Below, piece after piece: positions 41,301 to 52,167 of a DNA stretch of 64,000 bases. Both the position numbers and the translations under genes were made by a program. How positions within the stretch are numbered: position 1 is the first letter of the stretch; each line of letters opens with the position of its first letter. Source of the stretch: Oscarella lobularis (lineage: Eukaryota > Porifera > Homoscleromorpha > Homosclerophorida > Oscarellidae). The notes beneath the pieces are model-generated. The model was not told the DNA's origin, ran no database searches, and saw only the letters and a list, made by a program, of their open reading frames with translations. Location: assembly GCF_947507565.1 (NCBI RefSeq), contig NC_089183.1, positions 2,294,001-2,358,000 on the forward strand. Direction: 5' to 3'.

Positions 41301-43647
41301 CAGCGTTTTTGAACTTCGATCACGGCAATTAAGAACAAAGAAATCTTCGCAAAAGATAAACCAGCGGCCAAAAGTCAACCGAAGGTATGTGACGAGATGA
41401 CGCAATCTAATTTGCAAAGTTTCTAAACGGACAGATAGCATGTCACTCTTGCTCCCTATCACTAGAAAATAGGCTTTTTCAGTGAAGATGACGCTACATT
41501 TTACAAATGAACAGAAGTAGTGGCTTGAACGTAGCAGGTCATTATCGCTTTTTGTTAAATCAGCAACAAGAAGAAACGCTGTTGTAGATTCGGAGAAGAA
41601 AAGCCCGTGAGTTTTATGAAAAAACGATTGCCCTGCAAAATCGCAAAAAACGAGTTCGCCCGCGGATTTGACTTTGGCGACGGACACTTCCATGCTGGCA
41701 GTTCGCTCATCGTCGCCGCCCTTTCTCCAATTAATGTTTCTCAAAGTTTTGATAAGAGTTGTTTTACCAGCTCTCGCTTCGCCAATTACGCATACCTTTA
41801 ACTTCTCTGGTTTTGTTGTACCCCGGGAGTAAAGTTCATAGTATCGATAGCTGGTCTAAGAAAATTCGTGAGGAAAGAAAGAAGTATAATAAAAAGGCAA
41901 CTAACCCACGAATCAAAAAGAAACTGCATTACTTCTGTCGCGCACGTAATTTCGTGAGGAAGGACGTCGTCCTAAAATAAACGCGTGATGACAACTTGTG
42001 AAAATAATAAAAATTTTGCACCAGAAGTCATTGACGAGTAAAGCCAAGGCTATTACGCTACCAATAGCAATATTATTTACTGTCTAAATACCGTTTGCTA
42101 GTTATTATAGATAAGCTCCGAAAAAGGAACCCACTGTATATACTGCATGCATGTAGTACTGCACCTTATTAGCGCGATCAATAAGACTGTGATCTTGAGA
42201 GATAATAACTTTCAAAAGTTCTACTTGAGTGCAGCCAGAAACAACTGAAAGAATCACCATGCCGATATAGAAAATATAGAAAACTCAACATACCAATCTC
42301 TTCATTGCTGTCCTTTGCAATTAGATGCAAAAGCGAGTTTTTTTGCTAAAAATATTACATAAAAATTAAGTATGTCTTGACTGTGTTATTAAGGTACAGA
42401 GTCAGTCTTAGTGACATCCGCTCCAGCGTCGATCAATAGCTTGAAAATCTCTACGTGACCCTTACAACAGGCTTCCCACAAGAGCCGTCTTCCATTCTAA
42501 AGATTTCAAAAAAATAGACATCATGTGTCTATAAAAGTAGCACACTGCAAACTACGTCAGACTCATTGATATCCGCTCCTGCGTCAATTAATAGTTTGAC
42601 AATTTTTACGTCACCCTTACAACAGGCTTCCCACAAAAGTCGCCTCCCGGTCTAAAGATTTAATAGGATGAAGGACATTCTGTCTATAAAAGTAGCATGC
42701 ACTCTACAAACCCCGTCGGTCTTATTGACTTTAGCTCCAGCATTGATTAATAGTTCGACAATTTCTACATGACTCCTAGAACAGGCTTCCCATAAGAGCC
42801 CTTTTCCATCCTAAAATTCTTATTAGATGGAAAACAATCTGTCTATAAGAGTAGCGCAATGCAACACACGCTTGTCTTATTGACATTCGCTCCAGCGTTG
42901 ATTACTACTTTCACCATTTCTGCGTTTCCTTTCAAACACGCTCTATGCAAAGACCTATCCTAAATAGTGTAATTAGATAAAGAAGAAAATGACTTTAAAA
43001 GTACTACAAACAAAGTCTATCTCATTGAAATCCGCTCCTGCGTTGATTAATAGTTGGACAATTTCTACCTGGTCATTAGAATGCGCTGCCCACAGAGGCA
43101 TTCTTCCAAGCTAAATATTCTAATTAGATAAAGAGCGCAAACTACTACAAACCCCGTCTGTCATATTGATATCGGCTCCAGCGTCGATTAATAGTTTTGC
43201 AATTTCTACGTGACCATTAGAACACGCTGCCCACAAAGGACTTATTCCACTCTAAAGATATTTAATTAAATAACGATAAACATGCCTACACACGACTACC
43301 AACCCTGTCTGCTCTATTAACATTGGCTCTAGCGGCGATTAATAGTTTGACGGTCTCTACGCGACCTTCAGAACATGCTTCCCACAAAGGCGTTCTTCCA
43401 AGCTAAAGATTCAAATTTCATAAAGACTTGTTTACGAAAGTAGAACACTGTTACAAACCCAGTCTGTCTCATCGACATCCGTTCCAGCGTCTATTTCATA
43501 TTTACAACACGCTTCCGACGAGGACCCTCCTCTTTCACCCTAAAGATTCTAATTAGATGCTTAAGATTACAAGGTTCATACTCTATTCACTCTTTCCAGA
43601 TCCCCTAAGTCAATGAAAGCTTTTTTCCTACCAGTCCCAGCCGCCAT
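38380..43647 (-). CDS. Ankyrin-ROC-COR-Death protein A (DAPK-like ROCO, no kinase)
   Basis: Start ATG at 43647 (MAAGTG). About eight ankyrin exons follow (43540-42410), each near 99 nt, for example NGRRLLWEACCKGHVEIFKL. The ROC GTPase exon is 41855-41253: P-loop GEARAGKTT, switch II DFAGQ, and GSKSDM in place of the usual base-specificity motif. COR exons are 40763-40564, about 40500-40377 and 40320-39230 (SDTYQFPALL, IITPGTMPFLQCHV, DFVVRGPQHSERE). After a short linker exon (KELAEKDLEFIQ) comes a Death domain (38730-38449: IWKQIGRVLEPEPYKHYDL, ALEMLDAWADNFGARATRR) and a 23-nt last exon (38402-38380) ending EVEH-stop. This is the DAPK1 order without the kinase. Such proteins are GTPase scaffolds in stress or death signalling. 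One intron (donor at 40563) uses GC. A mobile-element-like insertion sits in the ROC-COR intron. Confidence 0.82.
40870..41156. mobile_element. Non-autonomous DNA element with CAGTGGCGGCGG ends
   Basis: 287 bp with terminal inverted repeats of at least 12 bp (cagtggcggcgg ... ccgccgccactg). Inside is a G-run/C-run hairpin (gggggcacgtgcccccc) and T/A runs. CAGTGG termini are common in hAT-like elements. Target-site duplication could not be recognised. It lies in the intron between the ROC exon and the first COR exon of gene A; gene B lacks it. Confidence 0.65.
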
Positions 43648-43997
43648 TCGTCTGAATTAGAAGCTAAGGTTTGTCGGCGAAAAAAATCGCTTCCGTTGGT
43701 TTCGAATAAAAGGCCCTGTTAAGAGCGTTAGGATCGAAGCAGAGATCGGAGTGCTCAGAGCCTTAGAGTACTCAATCGCACACGTGACCTAAAAACACGT
43801 GACCAACGAGATTTTGTGGTACCGGTCCTAACAGCCTCTCGGGTAACTGTGTCGTTTTTTATCAACATTTTTTAACAGGCAATGTTCTTGTCATCGACAT
43901 AGGGAAAATTCTTGTTCACACAAAAATGACGTCACATGTCAGCGCACGACAGGATGCCTACAAAAATGCGATTAAAATACAAAACATAAAAAGTTTA

Positions 43998-44362
43998 TCA
44001 AACGGTGTTAAGACCCGTAAATAGTACGACTTTGTGATTGCCTCTCTTGAAGAGACCTTTCACAAACCGCTTACCAGTAAAAACTCCTGGGATTGCTAAA
44101 ATGCTTTCACTGTCAGCATTAAGCCTTTCAAAACAGTTCTGCGACGACGGACGATTTGCTGGGTCCTGATCAATCATTTCAGAGCATAAGAGAAATAGAC
44201 TGTGACGAGCTTGCATGCAGATACAGCAATTGCGTCTGCCTCTCCTTAGGCATTGGACGTGCCCCGGTAAATATTTCAATTAATGCCACGCCCAGGCTGT
44301 GCACGTCGATAGGCAACGAGTTAGGAATAGCTGTTCCGTCAGAACCTGGCACCCGTTCTGCA
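43998..44362 (-). pseudogene. Protein kinase C-lobe fragment, frameshifted
   Basis: From about 44350 the frame reads ERVPGSDGTAIPNS, then DVHSLGVALIEIFTGARPMP (subdomain IX, with DVxSLG), and breaks near 44180, after which the next frame gives EMIDQDPANRPSSQNCFERL (subdomain XI). The rest of the kinase is absent. Its upstream end is fused to a BTB fragment. It lies on the same strand as, and directly upstream of, gene A. Confidence 0.65.
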
Positions 44363-44533
44363 GCAAGTGAACGTGGAGCGGAAGAATGGAGTAGCGGCGG
44401 CGAGAGTCAGTTGGTGAGCCGGAAACCGCTGTCCGTCTCTAGTGAGGAGAACGACATCACACAGATATCTCGAGAGCCGAAAAGAATCGAGATTATTCCC
44501 AGCAGAATAGCCTTCTGTCTCGAAAGAGATCAT
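44363..44533 (-). pseudogene. BTB domain fragment fused to kinase fragment
   Basis: DSFRLSRYLCDVVLLTRDGQ then RFPAHQLTLAAATPFFRSTF is a typical BTB N-terminal half. After FFRSTF the sequence continues as the kinase fragment in another frame, so the junction at about 44360 is a rearrangement point. Confidence 0.7.
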
Positions 44534-44605
44534 TTTTTACCGAAATCCGGGTTCCTGTTGACCCGGATTAAATGGTAAAAACCGAGACGGAAAGCTAGTC
44601 TGCTC

Positions 44606-44790
44606 TTGACAGTCTTCATTCCTTTTCGACTGTCGAATTATCTATGCGACGTCGTTATCGTCAGTAAAGACGGACAGCGATTTCCAGCTCGCCAAATGAC
44701 TCTCGCGGCCGCTACTCCGTTCTTCCGTTCCCTGTTTGCAGAGAACCGTCTAGAGACTTTCAGTATAACGAGAGGAAGAGCATCGTACCT
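44606..44790 (+). pseudogene. BTB domain fragment, opposite orientation
   Basis: IPFRLSNYLCDVVIVSKDGQ then RFPARQMTLAAATPFFRSLF is the same BTB half on the other strand, 73 bp from the first, head to head. It extends a few residues further (AENRLETF) and then loses similarity. Confidence 0.7.
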
Positions 44791-44879
44791 TCGGCAGTCG
44801 CCCGTTTCGCGGAGATCGTGTTACGGTGTAGCAGATAATGGTGGTCACGTGATATCTAACGTGTTAACGTAAGGGAAAA

Positions 44880-45522
44880 TTGGTTTGATATCTTTAGTGA
44901 ACAGCGCATCTTACGGTATACGCAACTAGCGATAGGTTGGTTTGTTAGGACGATAGTTTCTTAATGATTTTCTATGAGATCATTTATATGGTTTTCTATA
45001 GGTCAATAGGTATCTCACATACCGTACATTCGACACCATGCACGTTTAGAAACCATAGTCAATAGGTACGCCTGCTAAAAACAAACTCAAAAGTTAAACG
45101 GAAGGAGGAATCCGGATTAGCTTGATATATTTTAACAGAAAGAGCTTTACACACTTTCCGGCAAGTGGAGGCGCCGCTTGATTGACGAAAGGCATGCTCG
45201 CACGTCGTAACGCAGTATATCGTCACCGCGCTATAGGCTCAGGATCACGTGCGCGTGAACAAGGGGCGTTCTCTGTGTAAAGGCAACAAGAATTTCTCTT
45301 AGGCTTACTGTTCTTAGTGCTTGTTTGAAACCGAGAAGAGAACCCAAGAAATCGTACGATTTTCAATTTACATCGAAGGCACTGTGGCAATGTCATGAAT
45401 TCAGTTTCGTTGTTGAAGATCGAGTTCCCAAGCAGTTAACCTGTAGTGGATAGCGAAGAGAATTGCCGGTAAAGGTCCCATTTTCTCTTTCATTGCAGCA
45501 AGCAAAGACCTAACTTTAGCCA
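44880..45522. other. Intergenic, upstream of gene B
   Basis: No gene seen. It probably holds the promoter and leader of the plus-strand ROCO gene. A repeated ata-ggtcaataggta string occurs at about 44999 and 45056. Confidence 0.4.
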
Positions 45523-48500
45523 ATGGCAAACTTATTGTACTACTCTCCACTTGAACGGGCCTGTTACAACGGAAATAAAGATGATGCCATCTCCCTTATA
45601 AAAGAGACAGCTGGGCAGCTTGTGTACACCGTTAGTTTTCAATTTTGCGTATCCAGAACCATTATTCAAATTCGTATTTGAAGCAGCGTTTGGCATTCCT
45701 GCATGCCACTACAAAAGGGATGTTTGAAGTTGTGCAAGAATTGAAAGAGTTTTCACCTGAAAAAGTTTGCATGACTCCATTGTTTGAAAAAGTAACTAAT
45801 GAAACTTTAGGACATCCGTTTTGCATTTGTGAAAGCTTGTTCAAACGGTCACGCGAAAATTGTCAAATCGTTACTCGACGCCGGAACGAATGTTAATATA
45901 AAAGTGTGCTACTTTGTAGACAATCTTTTCTTTGTCAAGTAGAAATCTTTAGAAAGGATTGTGGGCAGCGTGTTCAATTGGTCACTTGGAAATTGCCGTA
46001 GTACTAATAGATGCCGCTGCGAATGCCAATAAAACAGACAGGGTTTGTAGTAGTGTGTTACCTTTCCCCACATGCGTTTCTGTATCTAATTAAAGTGTTT
46101 AGTTTGAAAAAGAGCCTTTATGGGCCGCTTGCTCTAATGGTCACGTAAAAATTGCCAAACGTTTAATCGACGCCGGAGCGGATGTCAATACGACAGACTG
46201 GGTTCGTAGTAGCGTGTTACTCTTATACACATGCTTTTCTTCATCTAATTAGAGTGTTTAGTTTGGAAGAGAGCCTTTATGGGCCGCTTGTTCTAATGGT
46301 CACGTAAAAATTGCCAAACTGCTAATCGACGCCGGAACGGATGTCAATAGGACAGACTGGGTTTGTAGTAGAGTGCAACTTCATAGACATGCTGTTCTTT
46401 GTCTAATAAGAATCTTTAGGCTGGAAGAAACCCTTTCGCGGAAGCTTGTTTAAATGGTCACGTACAAATTGCCAAACTATTGATGGACGCTGGAGCTAAT
46501 ATAAATAAAGCGGACAAGGTTGGCAGGTTTACTTTCAAAGACATGTTGCTATTTAGCTAATAAAAAATTTAAGTATGGAAAGGAGCCTTTCTGGGAAGCG
46601 AGTTCTGATGGTCGCCTAGAAATTGTCAAACTATTTATTGACGCTGGAGCGGACGTCAATAAGGCAGACAGGGTTTGTACAGTACAGTATAGTGTAGTGT
46701 GTTACTTTGAAGACATGCTGTTCTTTATCTAATTTTAGGCTGGAAGAGGGGTATTATGGACAGCTTGTTCTAATGGCCATGCAGAAATTGCCAAACTGTT
46801 AATCGATGCTGGAGCGGATGCTAATAAGACAGACGTGGTTTGTTGTAGTTTACACTTTTAAGAACATGTTATTCTTTAATAATTAGAGTCTTTAGATTGG
46901 AAGAGGGCCTTTGTGGGAAGCGTGCTGTAACTGTCACAAACAGACTGTCAAACTTTTAATTGATTCTGGAGCAAATGTCAATAAGGCAGACAATGTTAAT
47001 AGAATTTACCGACACTTTGTTCTCTTCTGAATTACATCTTTAGTTTGGAAGAAGCCTTTTATGGAAAGCGTGCTCTAAGCGTCACGTTGGAATTGCCAAA
47101 CTAATAATCGATGCTGGAGCGGACGTCAATGTGACAAACTGGGTTTGCCGTAGTGTGCTACTTGTTACACATGCTTCTTTGTCTATTTATTAAAATTTTC
47201 AGGATGAAAGAGACCTTTTGTCGGAAGCGTGTTGCAACGGCCACGCAGATATTGCCAAACATTTAATCGACGCCGGAGCTGATGTCAAGGCATTCAAGAT
47301 TTGTAGTGGCGTGTTGTTTTTATAAATAATTCTTTTTATTTCCAATCTCAGGGTAGAAAAGAGCTACTGTGGACAGCTCGTGTAAGAGGGCACGTGGAAA
47401 TAATCAAACTATTAATCCACGCTGAAGCGAATATCATTAAGTACATTACAAAACATGTTTTCGTTTATCTATTTCTCGAGGATGGACGCAGGCTACTGTG
47501 GGCAGCTTGCCGTTATGGTTACGTAGAAATAGCCAAAGTATTAATCGACGCTGTCTCGAATGTCAATGAGTCAGGTTTGTAAGCAGTGTGTTACTTTTTA
47601 TAGACATGTTGTCCTTAATATAATTATAATCCTTAAGAGTTGCTAAGGAAAGCTTGCGCTGGTGGTAGCGCGAGAATAGTCAAAACATTAATCGACGCAG
47701 GAGTGGATGTCAATAAGACAAACAGGGTTTGCATTAGTGTAATATTTAATTAAATAAAAATGTCTTTGTCGATTTCTTGAGGCTGGAAAGGGGCTATTGT
47801 TGGCAGCTTGTTCTAGCATAAAAGTTGTCAAAATTTTAATCAACGCTGGAGCGTGTGTCAATAAGACAGACAGGGTTTGCAGTGTTTTTTCTTAGACTTA
47901 CGGTACTGCTTCTTTGCTAAGTGAAATCTTTAGTTTCGAAGGGGGCCTTTATGGGAAGCATGTTCGACCGGTCGCGTGAAAACAGCCAAATTATTAATCG
48001 ACGCTGGAGCGGATGTTAATAAGACAGACATGGTTGGTAAAAGCTTCGTGCTATTTCGTAGGCACTGTTTTTATCTAATTAGAGTTTTAGGACGGTAGAG
48101 AACCTTTGTGGGAAGCATGCTCTGAAAATCAAGTAGAAATTGCAAAACTACTAATCGACGCTGGAGCGGATGTTAATAAGGCAGACATGGTTGGTAAAAG
48201 CAGCGTGCTATTTCTTCCTTTTTATCTAATTAGAGTTTTAGGACGGTAGAGAACCTTTGCGGGAAGCATGCTCTGAAAATCACGTAGAAATTGCAAAACT
48301 ACTAATCGACGCTGGAGCGGATGTTAATAAGGCAGACATGGTTGGTAAAAGCAGCGTGCTATTTCTTCCTTTTTATGTAATTAGAGTTTTAGGACGGTAG
48401 AGAACCTTTGTGGAAAGCATGCTCTGAAAATCACGTAGAAATTGCAAAACTACTAATCGACGCTGGAGCGGATGTTAATAAGGCAGACGTGGTTGGTAAA

Positions 48501-51500
48501 AGCAGCGTGCTATTTCTTCCTTTTTATCTAATTAGAGTTTTAGGACGGTAGAGAACCTTTGCGGGAAGCATGCTCTGAAAATCACGTAGAAATTGCAAAA
48601 CTACTAATCGACGCTGGAGCGGATGTTAATAAGGCAGACATGGTTGGTAAAAGCAGCGTGCTATTTCTTCCTTTTTATGTAATTAGAGTTTTAGGACGGT
48701 AGAGAACCTTTGCGGGAAGCATGCTCTGAAAATCACGTAGAAATTGCTAAACTACTAATTGACGCTGGAGCGGATGTTAATAAGGCAGACATGGTTGGTA
48801 GTGAGCTACTTTTCTTAACACTTCCCCTAATTACCTATTTAGTATGATGAACGAGGACCTTTGTGGAGAACGTGCTATTTTGGTCACACAAAAATGGCAA
48901 AATTATTAATCGACGCTGGAGCCGATATCAAAGCAGTGGACAAGGTCTGTCAGCAAATTTAATTTTCTGCTTGGTTTTTAGTTTAATTTGACTTTTTAGA
49001 AAAATAACTCTGTATTACACGCTTTTTTGAAATTCCGAAAAAAATTTTCTGGTATTTAAATTTTACGGTTTGCTAGTTTTGTCTGTCATACGGTTGTGTA
49101 AATTTAGTTGAACAATTGGATTTTTTGAATTTCCTTCTATCTAAAGACCTTAGTCTTGTGGGCCGTTGTGCAGAGGTAAGACGTTTTAGACATTCTAGCA
49201 AATATTTGGTTTAAACGTATGACCTTACACTTAAGAGCAAGTTGCTTCCTCACGAATATCCTTATCCAACTGAAATAAGAAAATTTCTTCATGAATCTTG
49301 GGTTAGTTGCAGTTGCCAGTTTATGATTTCTTACTTGTTAAATAATTGCATGCCTTTCTTTCAGGTTAAATATCGATACCACGAACTTTATTCCAGAGGC
49401 ACAACAAAACCAAAGCAAATCAAAATTTGTGTTATTGGAGATGCAGGAGCTGGTAAAACAACTTTAATTAAAACTTTGCGAAACATTGACTGGGAGAAAG
49501 GAGGCGACGATCGCCGGACTGCCAGCATGGATGTTTCCAAAGCAGCCATTGAATCCGCCGGTGAGGTAGTTTTCTGCGATTTTGCCGGGCAGCCTTACTT
49601 TCATAAAACGCACGGTCTCTTTTTCTCCTACTCTACGACAGCGTTTCTTCTCGTTGCTGATTTAACAAAAAGCAACAGTGAACTACAGGATTCGAGTTTC
49701 TACTTTTGCTCATTTGTGAAATGCAGCGTTGGCCTTACAGAACTGAAACAAGCATTCGTTATTGTAATAGGAAGCCGCAAAGATAAGCTGCGAAATTTGG
49801 AAAATGGAGAAATGAAATTGCGACAACTTGTTGTGGCTCTTCGACAAACGTATGGCCGATGGTTTAACTTTTACGCTAAATGTTTTGTTATGAACTGTCG
49901 TGAAAGACGTTCAGAAACGCTACATCTACTGAAAAAAGCTATCGGAGAGGTTAAAACTCTCGTAATAGAGGTAACGAGTTTTATTATAGAGTGAAGCGGT
50001 TTTCCAGCTTATTTTCTTAAAAAGATATCTAAAGATGTTCCGATTATTGTTGAAGAGGCAGTGACGTCATTCCTGCCCACATTGCGAGACCCGCTTCATA
50101 AGTTCGGGTTCTTTGAACGCATTTATGCATTTTTTGCTGAAAGTGAAGCGGCTAAAAAAACACGGGAAAAAACTCTGTTTTCTCTAATAAGAAACTCCTT
50201 AATTCCCCAGAGTGAAGAGGTAAGTCGCATTACTTTCAGGAAGATCAATATGTAATGGCTGGCATATAGGATAGCTGTTACAAAATTCGAGTAATGGACG
50301 CGTCCGTTTTCCAGCAGCTACTTGTGGAGAGCGTTTGGCCTGGTCTTTCGGACCAGGTTCAAGGTCTGCTCGTCGAGTTCTTGCAAGGCATCGGCGAGGT
50401 TAGTAAATTGGTTTCTTTACCTCCCTGGGGGCAGGTATATGTAACGGGTTTTCAAGATCTTTGCCATCGAAGACAAGATTATTTTGGAGCCTCCTTGGCT
50501 ATGTCAAAATGCCATTGGCCCGCTGCTATCACCAGCAGAGTCCCCCGAATTTCCTATTAGCCTTCAGTGCTTCTCACCTGGCACGGCAACAAAAGAAAAG
50601 ATCCATTGTGCTCTCAAAGCATTCAACGATGAAGAGTGGGAAAACATTGACGAGACAATATCGCTATTATGCCACTTGGAGATTTGCTATCCTCTTCCCG
50701 ATAAATCGGATACGTATCGCTTTCCAGCTCTGCTAATTCAGAAGCGTCCGTTTGAAGTGTGGAGAGACAATTCTGAAATGAAAATCTACGTCGGACGACG
50801 CTTGAGAAAAGCTGAAGAGACGGACATTATAACTCCAGGAACGATGCCGTTTCTTCAATGTCACGTTCACAATGCCGCTTGTTTCCGTGGTCTAAAGCCT
50901 GTTATTTGGCATGGCGGGTTGATGATTTACAAAACAATAGACGGTCGTTTAGTTGAAGGAATGATAATGCTGCAGCAGAAAGATAAAGCGCTGGATTTTG
51001 TTGTTCGTGGCCCAGAGCACTCGGAGAGAGAGTGCTTGAAACTTCTAACTGATCTTAAACAAACTGGCGAAAAAATTCTTTTGCAAAAGAGTCCAGGGAC
51101 AAATACTTCATACATGTACATCAGCTGCGTTGAATTAAAGCAGCTTAAAGATTTTCCACTGGCGTACGCAGAACAAGACGTTGAAGAGAAGATAAAGACT
51201 TCAACAAAGTCAAACGTTTTTGTTAGTGAAGGGACGACCAGAGACAGTCTAAAAAATCTCTTCGCTCTCCACGACAATCATGTTGATTATTTGTCTTACA
51301 ACAACCGCTGCGCTATACTATTGTGTCTCGAGAAAGACAAGGCAGGAATGGAAATTTTGAAAGAGCATTTGCAAGGCTTAACACAAGCTGACAGAGTGAA
51401 ATGCCAGACTGCAGCAATGCTGATTTCTACTTGGAGTGAGAATCTTTGCGCCACGGCTGAGAGCCTTGCTAACGCCGCTCGACAATTACGTCTACTGTAT

Positions 51501-52167
51501 TTGCTAGCTCTGCTGAATGAAGATGGGGCTATTGAACTTTCGACTGAGGAGGTAACTAGCTATAGATATACATCAATACACGAAATTCACGTATTGACTC
51601 TACCAGAAGGCGAAGGCCGAAAAAGACCTGAATTTCATTCGAACAAGTTCTCCTTCCCTACTTAAAAGTCAGTAGGATTTTTTTCAGCTGTGAAGCTACA
51701 CAATGTAAATTATTTGCAGAGCGCTTTGTTGAGACAGCAGCTACCGTGGCATGTGAAGGCGAAGGTGTGCACATTCAGTTCATTCATGTTTATCTGCTAT
51801 CTTTAGATGCCACTCCTTCATTTGGCGACGAGTTTCTAGATGCGCCATTGGCCCCTCAAGAAAGATTTAGAGCGGCGCAACGCATTCAACCCAAATGGCG
51901 TAGTATTGGGAGAATTTTAGGACCGGAAACTTTTGAAGATTTCGAAATTTATGCGTTTGGTGAAAAACGCAGCGATAACGACGGGGCTCTGCATATGCTG
52001 GACGCGTGGGCAAACAGGTTCGGAACGAGAGCAACCCGCAGGCATTTTCTCAATGCCGTGAAGGACCCTGACGTCGGCTACTCAAATATTGTGGCTGCAA
52101 TTTTTCCTGGTAAGTTTCTAGTTGTGCTACGAGTTCTCTCATCACACTTCGTTTAGGCCCACACTGA
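45523..52167 (+). CDS. Ankyrin-ROC-COR-Death protein B (DAPK-like ROCO, no kinase)
   Basis: ATG at 45523 (MANLLYYSPLERACYNGNKD). About 21 ankyrin exons run from 45814 to 48943, nearly all 99 nt in phase 0 and encoding exactly one 33-residue repeat, for example REPLWAACSNGHVKIAKL. The ROC exon is 49366-49970: P-loop GDAGAGKTT, DFAGQ, GSRKDK. COR exons are about 50024-50219, 50269-50398 and 50456-51549 (SDTYRFPALL, IITPGTMPFLQCHV, DFVVRGPEHSERE). Linker AEKDLNFIRTS is followed by a Death domain in the exon ending at 52109 (RSIGRILGPETFEDFEIYAF, HMLDAWANRFGTRATRR). A last exon 52157-52167 (GPH-stop) is proposed from its position and the shared final His. It is divergent from gene A and shares all domains with it. 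It has far more ankyrin repeats. Scaffold/GTPase signalling towards cell death or defence is inferred. Confidence 0.82.
48091..48845 (+). repeat. Five tandem 151-bp ankyrin exon+intron units
   Basis: The string gacggtagagaaccttt starts at 48091, 48242, 48393, 48544 and 48695, exactly 151 bp apart each time. Each unit is a 99-nt exon (DGREPLWEACSENHVEIAKL ... DVNKADM) plus a 52-nt intron (gttggtaaaa ... gttttag). Units differ by only a few bases (for example tatctaatt/tatgtaatt, gtggg/gcggg). Because 99 is a multiple of three and the phase is 0, each added unit adds one whole ankyrin repeat. Confidence 0.97.

Noticed and set aside
48091-48845. 151-bp repeats as a non-coding minisatellite
   Set aside because: Each unit contains one exact 33-residue ankyrin exon with splice sites, and the same exon type continues on both sides.
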